Below, piece by piece: positions 27,277 to 35,932 of a DNA stretch of 64,000 bases. This stretch comes from Paenibacillus sp. FSL W8-0426. Lineage in GTDB: Bacteria; Bacillota; Bacilli; Paenibacillales; Paenibacillaceae. Every line of letters begins with the position of its first letter. The stretch's first letter is position 1. The notes under the pieces were generated by a model, which saw only the letters and a list, made by a program, of their open reading frames with translations, did no database searches and had not been told where the DNA came from. Where the stretch lies: positions 2,558,001-2,622,000 of the forward strand of contig NZ_CP150203.1 in the NCBI RefSeq assembly GCF_037969725.1. The letters are read 5' to 3'. The translations under genes were made by a program, and so were the position numbers.

Positions 27277-29291
27277 TGGATCGCAAACAAGTCGAAGATA
27301 TCGTGAAAGCGGTCGGGGGCAAAGAAAACATCGAAGCAGCCACGCACTGCGTGACGCGATTAAGGTTTGCCCTCATCGACGAAAGCAAGGTCGACAGCGA
27401 GGCGCTTGACCGGAACGACCTGGTCAAAGGGCAGTTTTCCTCGCAAGGCCAATTCCAGGTGGTCATCGGGCCCGGTCTCGTAGACAAGGTATACGATGAG
27501 ATGATCGGGATTACGGGCGGCGACCGTGCTTCCAAGGACGACGTAAAAGCCGCCGCGGGCAAAAAACAGCATCCGATCCAGCGCGCCATCAAAACGCTGT
27601 CGGACATCTTTATCCCGATTCTGCCGGCCATTATTACGGCAGGTTTGCTGCTCGGGATCAACAACATTTTGACCGGCCCCGGCATCTTTTTCGATGAGCG
27701 TTCACTCGTTGACGTTTATCCGGCCTGGAAGGATCTTGCATCGATCATCAACACCATCGCAAGCACGGCGTTTACGTTTCTGCCTGCGTTGATCGGCTGG
27801 TCGGCCGTGACGAGATTCGGCGGAAGCCCGCTGCTGGGGATCGTGCTGGGTTTGATTCTGGTGCATCCCGACCTGCTCAGCGCTTACGGGTATGCCGATG
27901 CGGTCAACGAAGGCACCGTGCCGACCTGGAACCTGTTCGGCTGGGAAATCGAGAAGATCGGCTATCAAGGTCAGGTGCTGCCTGTGCTGGTATCGGCGTA
28001 TTTGCTGGCCAAGCTGGAGACGTTCCTGAACAAAAGGGTTCACGATTCGGTGAAACTGCTCGTCGTTGCGCCTGTTACGCTGCTGATCACCGGATTTCTT
28101 GCGTTTACGATCATCGGTCCGGTCACGTTTGCGATCGCAAACGCGATTACGGACGGACTCATGTATATCTACAATTCGTATGCGGCCCTTGGCGGATTGA
28201 TCTATGGCGGATTGTATGCGCTGCTGGTCATTACCGGCATGCATCATACGTTTCTGGCCGTGGACGTGCAGCTGATCGGCAGCCAGGGCGGTACCCTTCT
28301 ATGGCCGATGCTGGCTTTATCCAACATCGCTCAAGGTTCAGCCGCATTGGCGATGATGCTGGTGCTGCGCGAACGTAAAATGCGCGGCCTTGCCGCCACG
28401 TCTTCGATCTCTGCTTTCCTAGGGGTCACCGAGCCGGCAATCTTCGGCGTGAACATCCGTTACAGATATCCGTTTATTTTCGGGATGGTCGGTTCGGCCA
28501 TCGGCGGCGTGCTGCTGACGATGAACGACGTTCAGGCCACGTCGATCGGCGTGGGCGGCGTGCCCGGATTTCTATCCATTTTTCCGAATAAATGGGGTGT
28601 GTTCTTCATTGGCATGGCGATCGTGCTGATCGTGCCGTTTGTGCTCACGGTGGTCTTTGGCAGGATGAAGGTCCGAAGGGAAGGGCGTGTCGCGAACGCT
28701 TCGGCAACTTCGGAAGCACAGGCAGAAACGGCAACCGCGCCGACAACCGAAACCGGGCGGGCCGAGGTATCGCAGGCCGCGGCAAACGGCGGTGAACGCG
28801 AAAAAAACGCAAACGACGAATCGATTAACGTGCTTGAAGTACGTGCACCGCTAAGCGGTACGGCCGTGCCGCTGGAACAGGTGCCTGATGCGGCATTTGC
28901 GGAGAAGCAGATGGGAGACGGGGTCGCGATCGAACCTTCCGGCAGCAGCGTGGCAGCTCCGTTCGATGCGCAGGTCGCCCACGTCATCAAGAGCAAGCAT
29001 GCCGTCATTTTGGAGCATGCGAGCGGGGTGCAGATGTTGGTCCATGTCGGCATCAATACCGTTTCGCTCAAGGGCGAAGGCTTCCGAGTGCATGTCCAGG
29101 CAGGAGACCGCGTCAAGGCAGGACAAACGCTGCTGGAATTCGATCGCAATGTGATAGAGGCTGCCGGCTATCCGCTCATTACCCCGATCATCGTGCCGGA
29201 TGGACAGGATATGGTGGAGCGGGTAGAGTCGTTTACGGGCAGTGTCGTTCACAATCGTGAAGACGTACTCCATATTCATCTGAAAAAATAA
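27276..29291 (+). CDS. treP: Trehalose-specific PTS permease, fused IIB-IIC-IIA
   Basis: 671 residues from the ATG at 27276 (SD AAAGGAG). Imports trehalose as the 6-phosphate. Domains: IIB about 1-90 with phospho-Cys25 (ATHCVTRLRF); membrane IIC about 105-450; an Ala/Glu/Thr-rich linker about 470-525; and a glucose-type IIA domain with phospho-His590 (LVHVGINTVSLKGEGF). B. subtilis TreP lacks the IIA domain and borrows one, so this version can draw phosphate directly from HPr. The GH13 partner upstream makes trehalose the best substrate guess; other glucosides remain possible. Confidence 0.93.
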   Translation: MDRKQVEDIVKAVGGKENIEAATHCVTRLRFALIDESKVDSEALDRNDLVKGQFSSQGQFQVVIGPGLVDKVYDEMIGITGGDRASKDDVKAAAGKKQHPIQRAIKTLSDIFIPILPAIITAGLLLGINNILTGPGIFFDERSLVDVYPAWKDLASIINTIASTAFTFLPALIGWSAVTRFGGSPLLGIVLGLILVHPDLLSAYGYADAVNEGTVPTWNLFGWEIEKIGYQGQVLPVLVSAYLLAKLETFLNKRVHDSVKLLVVAPVTLLITGFLAFTIIGPVTFAIANAITDGLMYIYNSYAALGGLIYGGLYALLVITGMHHTFLAVDVQLIGSQGGTLLWPMLALSNIAQGSAALAMMLVLRERKMRGLAATSSISAFLGVTEPAIFGVNIRYRYPFIFGMVGSAIGGVLLTMNDVQATSIGVGGVPGFLSIFPNKWGVFFIGMAIVLIVPFVLTVVFGRMKVRREGRVANASATSEAQAETATAPTTETGRAEVSQAAANGGEREKNANDESINVLEVRAPLSGTAVPLEQVPDAAFAEKQMGDGVAIEPSGSSVAAPFDAQVAHVIKSKHAVILEHASGVQMLVHVGINTVSLKGEGFRVHVQAGDRVKAGQTLLEFDRNVIEAAGYPLITPIIVPDGQDMVERVESFTGSVVHNREDVLHIHLKK

Positions 29292-29318
29292 AAGAGTTTA
29301 ACCGCAGTCGTACGCAGG

Positions 29319-29360
29319 CGAACCGGATGGGAGCATATGATTCCCAAGCCGGTTCGTTTT
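29319..29360 (+). terminator. Terminator of the treAP operon
   Basis: CGAACCGG pairs with CCGGTTCG, with further GGGA/TCCC pairing inside, then TTTT. Confidence 0.85.
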
Positions 29361-29542
29361 GCGTTGCCGGCATGGTACACTTAGGAACAAGGATGAAGAA
29401 TCACGAATGTTCGTCCAGCTTCTCAGCAAGGACCGGAATGTCATTCGGGACGGAATGTGCATGTTTGTCCCGTTTCGCTCATAAGGTTCAACAAACGCCG
29501 ATCAGGACACATGAATCGATGGAATAGCGGAGGAGGAGTGCC

Positions 29543-30391
29543 ATGACACGCGTGGCGGTAATGGTCATTCACGGACTGGGCATGCAAAAGGAGGATTATG
29601 CCGATACCTTGATCTCCCGGCTGAACAAAGAATTCGATCAGGTCATGGTATTGCCTGGGGCGGCTGCCGCCTGCCTCGATATCGAGCCGGTGTTTTGGGC
29701 GGATGTGTTTGCCGAAAAAGAGGAGGAGCTTTACCAAAAGCTTGTCAAGGACCAAGGGTTGAATTATCAGCTTTTGCGCCGCTTCATCATTCACTATCTG
29801 GCGGACGCCGTGGCTTATCAGCCTGTAGAAAACCATGGGCATCATTACGATGCCGTACATGCCACGTTATCCAGAGCCATGCACGCCTTATCCGGCCGCA
29901 ATGGCCCGGAAACGCCGCTTTGCGTCATCGCACACAGCTTGGGGGCGGTGATCGCCAGCAATTTTTTCTATGATCTGCAATTTCCTTCCGACCGGGTGCC
30001 CAGCATCATTGATCCCAATTCTGCGCTGGAACGCGGAGATACGTTAACCGCCTTTTATTCCTTTGGAACAACGCTGCCGCTCTGGAGCCTGCGATATCAC
30101 GAATTCAATCGGCCCATTGCCGTGCCGTCTCCCCTGGCGGATACCTATCTTCCAGGCATATCAGGGGAATGGGTGAACTTTTATGATCGGAACGATATTT
30201 TGGGTTATCCGCTCAAACCGATCGATCCTGCCTATGAAGCGGCAGTCAAGGAGGACATCGAGATCCATGCGGGAGGATGGCTTGTCCAATGGAGTCCGCT
30301 TAGCCACAGCGGTTATTTTGACAGCAGTACGATGAATCGCAGGATTGCGCAAGGGTTGGCACGGATCTGGACATGGGTGAATCGATCGTAG
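29543..30391 (+). CDS. Alpha/beta-hydrolase-fold protein
   Basis: 282 residues. The N-terminus VAVMVIHGLGMQ supplies the oxyanion-hole HGxG of esterases and lipases, and IAHSLGAVIASNFFYD holds the nucleophilic Ser in an HSLG elbow. A late LSHSGYF could supply the catalytic His. No signal peptide, so cytoplasmic. GGAGGAGG precedes the ATG. The substrate is unknown; it resembles serine hydrolases of the lipase-like group rather than peptidases. The nearby YkgJ-type gene is 81 bp downstream and may be co-transcribed. Confidence 0.7.
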   Translation: MTRVAVMVIHGLGMQKEDYADTLISRLNKEFDQVMVLPGAAAACLDIEPVFWADVFAEKEEELYQKLVKDQGLNYQLLRRFIIHYLADAVAYQPVENHGHHYDAVHATLSRAMHALSGRNGPETPLCVIAHSLGAVIASNFFYDLQFPSDRVPSIIDPNSALERGDTLTAFYSFGTTLPLWSLRYHEFNRPIAVPSPLADTYLPGISGEWVNFYDRNDILGYPLKPIDPAYEAAVKEDIEIHAGGWLVQWSPLSHSGYFDSSTMNRRIAQGLARIWTWVNRS

Positions 30392-30472
30392 CCCCAGACG
30401 GGACAGTTGTACGGTTGATCGACATATGAGGAGAAAGCAGGTACAGCAAACATTTAAAGGAGGCGAGATGAC

Positions 30473-30736
30473 ATGGAATGCAGGACAGGTTGCGCCGCAT
30501 GCTGCATCGCTATTTCCATCAGTTCACCGATTCCAGGTATGGAAGGCGGCAAACCTGCGGGGGTACGCTGCGTGCAGCTGACGGATGACAACCGATGCCG
30601 CTTGTTTGGGCGCGAGGAACGGCCTGCCGTATGCGGCGAGCTGCAAGCTTCGATGGAGATGTGCGGCAGTACGGACCAGGAGGCATTCGACATTTTGACC
30701 TGGCTGGAACGGGAGACGTCCCCCATCGGACAATAG
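30473..30736 (+). CDS. YkgJ-family cysteine-cluster protein
   Basis: 87 residues. The CxxxCxxCC cluster is CRTGCAACC, followed by single cysteines in GVRCVQL, NRCRLF, PAVCGEL and MCGS. The family probably binds a zinc or iron-sulfur site; its biochemical role is unknown. AAAGGAGG precedes the ATG by a short spacer. Confidence 0.85.
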   Translation: MECRTGCAACCIAISISSPIPGMEGGKPAGVRCVQLTDDNRCRLFGREERPAVCGELQASMEMCGSTDQEAFDILTWLERETSPIGQ

Positions 30737-30760
30737 GACTGAAAACACTCCTGTAATGAT

Positions 30761-30811
30761 CATGACCAAAGAGCATCCTTCGGCACGTTCCGGGGATGCT
30801 CTTTGGTCATG
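30761..30811. repeat. Perfect 18-bp inverted repeat without a U-tract
   Basis: CATGACCAAAGAGCATCC (30761-30778) is perfectly complementary to 30794-30811 across a 15-nt loop. It lies between a plus-strand gene and a minus-strand gene that converge on it. There is no run of T on either side, so it is an atypical terminator or another hairpin element. Confidence 0.7.
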
Positions 30812-30923
30812 CCTGAACAATAAAACGGATCGTCACGCTGGGTGTGGGCCTGTGGATCTTTTCATTTGGCGTGACTCCCATGGTTAGTTACTACTTCTGA
30901 CTGGAAAATGGCCCATGCATTGT

Positions 30924-32246
30924 TTATGTGTTGAATTTGTACAGGCTCTTGGCCGAAGGTTTGGGCTCTCTGAACATCATGAAGTATAGCAAGGACGAGA
31001 GCACGTATAACCCGCCCGTAATGCTGAACGTGACGGCATACCCCCAGTATGTTCCGTACGTGGTGACCAGATAAGATTGCACAGGGCCCATCGTGGCCCA
31101 GCCGATCATAAAGGCGGTTTGCATCAGGGAATTGGCAATGCCGCGCCGCTCGTCGGATACTTTGTCCACAAGGATCGCCGAGTGGATCGGGTTGGCCGCA
31201 TTCATGAGCGCTTGCCGGAACAAGAAGCTCACCGAAGCAACGAACAGCAGGTTGGTGAAACCGGTCAGCAGCAGAAACGGCAGCGACATGACCTGAAAGA
31301 GCACGACGGCACGAACGCTGCCAACTTTGGCTGCCAGCGTAGGTCCGATGAGCATCGACACAATCGTCATGATCTGCCCGAGCGAAATAAGCAGACTCAT
31401 GCCGCTCACGGATACCGAGAAACGGTTGGTGAAATACAGGTTCAGGTAAGGCACGACAAGTCCGGAGCCAAAGCCGATCAACAGCTGCGTAACAACAAAC
31501 TGACCGATCAGTCGAGAATCCTTCTTGAGCATTGCCTTCTCAGGGTTGATCGATGCTGGATGACGATCCTTGTATCCGGACGTGTCCGGTCCAGCTGCAG
31601 AAGAAAGCGGCTCAGGCTCGGAAGCCGAAGGCAGCTCCTTGTTTTCCGTGACAAATAACAGCGGGATGAACGCAGCAAAGGTGGCGATGCCGCCAGCGAT
31701 CAGCACGGTCTGCAGACCGGCGACCTTGGCCATGCCCATGGAATGAAACAGATCGGCAAGCACTCCGCCGCCCAAGCTGCCGAGCACCTGTGAAGCCAGA
31801 ACCAAGGATGAATAATAACTGAACATTTTGAGCCGTTCGCTCTTTTTCACGTTTTCGGCCAGAAAAGGAATGGCCAGCACCTGAAACACGGCTGCGAACA
31901 GGCCGGAGCATACCGCGAACCACATCTGGCCGCTATCCGAGTAGTCGAACGAGCGCCCGACCAAAAAAATGCCGCTGAACAGCGCGCCGGCAATCAGCAG
32001 CAGCTTGCGGCTGAAGCGGTCGCCGCACAGCCCGATCGGCACGAACATGATCGCCGTTGCGAGCGATTGCACGCTAATGATTTGGCCGTTCATCGTATCG
32101 TTGTAGCCAAGCCCCTGAATATATAAGTTATACAGGACGGAAAACATGCCGTTTCCGATCTGGTACAGCAGGCTTGCCAGAAAAAAAAGCTGGATGTTGC
32201 GGGACCAACCCCGAATTTCAGATGTAATTTGTCGTGGAATTCTCAA
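30924..32246 (-). CDS. MFS transporter
   Basis: About 440 residues with 12 membrane helices and a central charged loop. The loop-2 motif is GLCGDRFSRKLLL. The start is uncertain: the TTG at 32246 has GGGGGAG a few bases before it, whereas the in-frame ATGs at 32264 and 32279 have no SD, so the TTG is preferred. Substrate unknown. A perfect hairpin lies downstream at 30761. Confidence 0.83.
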   Translation of the reverse strand: MRIPRQITSEIRGWSRNIQLFFLASLLYQIGNGMFSVLYNLYIQGLGYNDTMNGQIISVQSLATAIMFVPIGLCGDRFSRKLLLIAGALFSGIFLVGRSFDYSDSGQMWFAVCSGLFAAVFQVLAIPFLAENVKKSERLKMFSYYSSLVLASQVLGSLGGGVLADLFHSMGMAKVAGLQTVLIAGGIATFAAFIPLLFVTENKELPSASEPEPLSSAAGPDTSGYKDRHPASINPEKAMLKKDSRLIGQFVVTQLLIGFGSGLVVPYLNLYFTNRFSVSVSGMSLLISLGQIMTIVSMLIGPTLAAKVGSVRAVVLFQVMSLPFLLLTGFTNLLFVASVSFLFRQALMNAANPIHSAILVDKVSDERRGIANSLMQTAFMIGWATMGPVQSYLVTTYGTYWGYAVTFSITGGLYVLSSLLYFMMFREPKPSAKSLYKFNT

Positions 32247-32350
32247 GCCTTCTCCCCCAGTCATCTCCCATGCGATCATTCAAGTGTAACAGGATTAGGG
32301 GGATTTCGGAACAATTGACCGGTGTTTATTTTTCGGGGCGGGTCACGGCA

Positions 32351-33037
32351 TCAGATTACGCGTGCTATGACAAAGCCGTCATATCCTTTGCTGCCCACGG
32401 TTTGCAATGCCGTTGCTTCCAGACGGGGGTGATTTCCGATCATGTCCAGGAAGGTACGCACGCCTTGCACGCGCGGATCGGTACTGTGTTTATCGGCAAC
32501 TTCGCCGTTTCGGACGACGTTGTCTCCAACGATCAGGCTGCCCGGACGGGTCATGCGCAGTGCCCACCGGAGATAGTCCGGGTTACTCGGTTTGTCCGCG
32601 TCGATAAAAACGAAGTCAAAGGGCTCGCGGTAGTCTTCGCACACGTCCGGCAAGGTCGTTAGCGCAGGTCCGACGCGCATGTCAACTTTGCCTGCGAGTC
32701 CTGCACGCTCAAGATTGGTGCGAGCGACCTCGGCGTGATGGGGCTCCGATTCCAATGTGACGATCCGCCCATGCTCCGGCAGTGCCCGAGCCATCCAGAT
32801 CGTGCTGTATCCGCCCAACGTGCCGATTTCCAGCACGCGTTCGGCATGCTGAATGCTCAGCAGCAGCTGCAGCAATCGTCCCTGATTCGGGGTTACGTCA
32901 ATGGTCGGCAAGTCGGCCTGGGCATTGGCAAGCAGTGCTTTTTCCAACAAAGGATCAGACGGGATCAGGATATGATTGAGATATTCGTCAACTTGCGTCC
33001 AGGTTTGCTGTGAGACAGATTCATGCGGATGGTTCAT
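32351..33037 (-). CDS. SAM-dependent O-methyltransferase (caffeoyl-CoA/catechol type)
   Basis: 228 residues of the class I O-methyltransferase_3 family. SAM motif: VLEIGTLGGYSTIW. The metal/catalytic region is FDFVFIDADKPSNPDYL, followed by GSLIVGDNVVRNGEV. These enzymes methylate catechol-like hydroxyls using Mg2+. AGGAAG precedes the ATG. It is divergent from a LysR regulator across a very AT-rich 146 bp containing an 18-bp palindrome, so LysR control is likely. Confidence 0.92.
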   Translation of the reverse strand: MNHPHESVSQQTWTQVDEYLNHILIPSDPLLEKALLANAQADLPTIDVTPNQGRLLQLLLSIQHAERVLEIGTLGGYSTIWMARALPEHGRIVTLESEPHHAEVARTNLERAGLAGKVDMRVGPALTTLPDVCEDYREPFDFVFIDADKPSNPDYLRWALRMTRPGSLIVGDNVVRNGEVADKHSTDPRVQGVRTFLDMIGNHPRLEATALQTVGSKGYDGFVIARVI

Positions 33038-33127
33038 GGCTCATCTTCCTTTCTGCGAGCAAAGAAGCTGTTTTTGTTTTCCTGATACCACTATATCGCT
33101 TGATTGAATATAAATAAAATATATATT

Positions 33128-33145
33128 ATATATGTAAACATATAT
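33128..33145. promoter_or_regulatory. Palindromic candidate LysR operator
   Basis: ATATATGTAAACATATAT: two 8-bp arms around AA, containing a T-N11-A core typical of LysR sites. It is 38 bp before the LysR start and 90 bp before the O-methyltransferase start. Confidence 0.5.
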
Positions 33146-33183
33146 TAAAGTTATGGTTGAAAGGATGTAAGGAGGCCCAAAGG

Positions 33184-34089
33184 ATGAATCTGCACGGGTT
33201 GCGATTGTTTCATGCTGTCGTCAAGCACGGCGGCATTACGAGGGCGGCGGAGGAACTCAGCATTAGCCAACCGGCCGTTTCTTCCCAGCTTCGCAAGTTT
33301 GAGCAGGAACTCGGAGTTACGCTTTTTGTTGCCGTAGGCAGAAAGAGGGAGGCCAGCGACGCGGGAAAACAACTGATGGAGTATGCGGAACGGCTGTTCA
33401 AGCTGGAGCAGGAAGTGGACGGCTATGTTGCGGGTATTCGCTCAGGCAAAAAGGGACTCGTCCGGATTACGGCAACGTATCTGCCTTCCAATTTTTTGCT
33501 GCCAGCCTGGATTGCCCGTTTCAAGCAATTGTACGAAGACGTGGAATTGGTGATCAGCACGACCAACACCCGAAAAGCGTTCGACGAGCTTCTCAGTTAT
33601 GAAGCCGAAGTAGCGCTGTATGGCGGAAGCGGAATTTCGCAACCAGGCGTGCATTGGGACGAGTTGTTTGAAGACGATATGTGGTTCGTGGTCCATCCGG
33701 ATCACCGGTATGCCGGGCAGGAGGTGGAACTTGGCGATATGGTGGCAGAGCCGTTCATCATGCGCGAGGAAGGCAGTGCGACGAGGGAGCGTTTATTTTC
33801 CCTGTGCAGTACGTTTAATGTGGCGGCGCCCCGCATCGCGCTGCAGTTCAACGGACTCAACGAAACCATCAGTGCTGTCAAAGCGGGGTACGGAGCCAAT
33901 TTCATATCTTCACTGGTGGTGAAGGAGGATGTGAGGCACGGGAGGCTGGCCCGCGTGCGGGTAAAGGGCGTACATTTGAAAAACAAACTGGCCGTCTGTA
34001 CCCGGGCCGGGGAGAAGCTGTCTCCCGCCGCCCAACATCTCGTGGAACTGATCCGGCAGGAGGCAGCCAAGCTGCATCGGAAAGAGTGA
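33184..34089 (+). CDS. LysR-family transcriptional regulator
   Basis: 301 residues. The N-terminal winged helix reads LHGLRLFHAVVKHGGITRA, then SISQPAVSSQLRKFEQELG. The rest is the periplasmic-binding-like effector domain. AAGGAGG supports the ATG at 33184; an in-frame extension to 33157 is not needed. It is divergent from the O-methyltransferase, the standard layout for LysR control of a neighbour. Effector unknown. Confidence 0.93.
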   Translation: MNLHGLRLFHAVVKHGGITRAAEELSISQPAVSSQLRKFEQELGVTLFVAVGRKREASDAGKQLMEYAERLFKLEQEVDGYVAGIRSGKKGLVRITATYLPSNFLLPAWIARFKQLYEDVELVISTTNTRKAFDELLSYEAEVALYGGSGISQPGVHWDELFEDDMWFVVHPDHRYAGQEVELGDMVAEPFIMREEGSATRERLFSLCSTFNVAAPRIALQFNGLNETISAVKAGYGANFISSLVVKEDVRHGRLARVRVKGVHLKNKLAVCTRAGEKLSPAAQHLVELIRQEAAKLHRKE

Positions 34090-34170
34090 TGAACCCCGGC
34101 ACATGCTTATGCCGGTGGAATCCAACCTCGTGCTTGGACTGTAGATGCCAGCTGCTTCATGCGTAGTCCG

Positions 34171-34890
34171 TTAGTTGCCCGAACCGGATGGTTGCCGCCG
34201 ATCCGAGCCAAAGCCCGTTCGGGCCCGGATCGCAACGCCGCCGACGAGCAGAACGGGCAGCCAGACTGCCGCTTTCGGAACATGGTGGAACAAAAATGCT
34301 GCGATGATGACGCCTGTCAAATAAATGGCTACGGCCATAACGCGCAGGCTGTCGTCTCCTGACAGACGGTTTCGCGCAGTCTCTCTGTCCACCTTGCCGA
34401 AACGCCGGAACATGTTGGCCGCGTCTTCGACGACCGCAGCCAAATTGTTGGTCAGCACCGTCGTCGAAATGCCGGCCATGCCGATTTTGCGGGCTGCCGT
34501 CGTCTGCATGCCCATGGCTGCGCCGAGCACAACAATGACCAGACCCGGCCAGTGCGTGCTGAAGTGAGTCATCATAACGATCGCAAAGAAAAGCAGCAGC
34601 AGGCTTTCCGCGATCAATACACGCGTAACGCGTTTGGACCAGCCGCTTTGGCCCGGACCGATCAATTTTGCCGCAAATGCGTTGCCTGCGATAAAACCTG
34701 CCAAAGCGAGCAGGGAGCGGATCACGACGATTTCCTGGGCATGGGCAATCGCGATGCCGAGCAGCACGATGTTGCCTGTCATGTTTGCCGTGAGCACGTG
34801 TCCAAGTCCAAGATAACCGATAACGTCAGCCATCCCGGCTGCCATACATAGGGATAATAGAGCGAATTTTTGCTGAGCCGTTCGGGACAT
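34171..34890 (-). CDS. YoaK-family (DUF1275) membrane protein
   Basis: 239 residues with about six membrane helices. The DUF1275 pattern is seen in AAGMADVIGYLGLGHVLTANMTGNIVLLG and in GMQTTAARKIG. Function unknown in the family. AGGAAG precedes the ATG at 34890; an in-frame start at 34923 lacks an SD. Single gene, convergent with the LysR gene. Confidence 0.88.
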   Translation of the reverse strand: MSRTAQQKFALLSLCMAAGMADVIGYLGLGHVLTANMTGNIVLLGIAIAHAQEIVVIRSLLALAGFIAGNAFAAKLIGPGQSGWSKRVTRVLIAESLLLLFFAIVMMTHFSTHWPGLVIVVLGAAMGMQTTAARKIGMAGISTTVLTNNLAAVVEDAANMFRRFGKVDRETARNRLSGDDSLRVMAVAIYLTGVIIAAFLFHHVPKAAVWLPVLLVGGVAIRARTGFGSDRRQPSGSGN

Positions 34891-35066
34891 GCCAATCTTC
34901 CTTTCCTGAGAAGCGGTAACCATTCAAGTATACCGCAATGAGGCCCAAAATAAAGGCTGGTGCAAACTGTCGGTGATCTCTCTAAAGCAGGAAGGAGAGG
35001 GCGCATCATCGGCCTTGGCGGGGAGCTGGATGACGCTGTAAATTCGTTTATTGGCTCAAGATGTTT

Positions 35067-35072
35067 TATAAT
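35067..35072 (+). promoter_or_regulatory. -10 box upstream of relP
   Basis: Consensus TATAAT, 70 bp before the relP start. A weak TTCGTT 18 bp upstream is a possible -35. Confidence 0.5.
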
Positions 35073-35141
35073 AGAGCGGGAGAGAAGCGTGCTGGCTTGT
35101 CTCCAAACCATTTTGCGTGCTTAAAGAAAGGAAGAGCTATC

Positions 35142-35888
35142 ATGATGAACGCTCCAAATCCGATTGACCAGTTCAAGAAGTTTAAATACGAAATTACGAG
35201 ATTTATGATGATCTATAAATTCGCCCTGGATCAGATGGAAACGAAAATCGAGGTGCTGAAGGAAGAATTCCAGTCGCTGCATGACTACAGCCCGATTGAG
35301 CACACCAAGTCCAGACTGAAATCGCCAGAGAGCATCATGAACAAAATGTTCCGCAAAAATCATGAGCTGACGTTCGAGAGCATCAAAAAGAACATCAAGG
35401 ACATTGCGGGGGTGCGCATTACCTGCTCGTTCATTTCCGACATTTACCGGATCAAAGATATGTTATGCAACCAAAGCGATCTGCGCGTGCTGGAAGTAAA
35501 GGATTACATCAAAAACCCGAAACCGAACGGCTACCAAAGCTTGCACCTGCTGGTGGAAATTCCGGTCTATATGTCCAACGGGGAAGAGCGCGCCTGCGTG
35601 GAAATCCAGATTCGTACCATCGCCATGGATTTCTGGGCCAGCCTGGAGCACAAAATTTTTTATAAATACAACAAAGAAGTGCCCGAGCGTCTGCTCAAGG
35701 AACTGAAAAGCGCGGCCGATTCGGCGAATGCCCTGGATCAACAGATGGAACGGCTGCATAACGAAATCCAGGAGATCAAGGATGCCGAGAGCGAACGCGA
35801 CGAAGAACAGATGCGGCGCATCATCATCAACAATCAGCAGTTTACGCTGCCTTCCAATTTGCTGAGATTGCTCGGAGACGGGGAATAG
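35142..35888 (+). CDS. relP: Small alarmone synthetase, RelP/YwaC type (GTP pyrophosphokinase)
   Basis: 248 residues. Transfers pyrophosphate from ATP to GTP or GDP, producing (p)ppGpp. Only a RelA-SpoT synthetase domain is present; no hydrolase, TGS or ACT domains. Motifs: SPIEHTKSRLKSPESI, DIAGVRITCSFISDIY, PKPNGYQSLHL, and VEIQIRTIAMDFWASLEHKI. It resembles B. subtilis YwaC (YKFALD..., IEHTKSR) more than YjbM/RelQ. The C-terminal helix is longer than in YwaC. AAAGGAAG precedes the ATG at 35142. In Bacillus, ywaC is induced by cell-wall stress; the regulator here is not visible. Confidence 0.94.
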   Translation: MMNAPNPIDQFKKFKYEITRFMMIYKFALDQMETKIEVLKEEFQSLHDYSPIEHTKSRLKSPESIMNKMFRKNHELTFESIKKNIKDIAGVRITCSFISDIYRIKDMLCNQSDLRVLEVKDYIKNPKPNGYQSLHLLVEIPVYMSNGEERACVEIQIRTIAMDFWASLEHKIFYKYNKEVPERLLKELKSAADSANALDQQMERLHNEIQEIKDAESERDEEQMRRIIINNQQFTLPSNLLRLLGDGE

Positions 35889-35932
35889 CACAAGCAGGAA
35901 TGGTGACCGCGGAAAGGAATTTGTAACAATTG

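Noticed and set aside
29327..29527. 66-codon frame between treP and the alpha/beta hydrolase
   Set aside because: Overlaps the terminator; no SD or recognisable motif.
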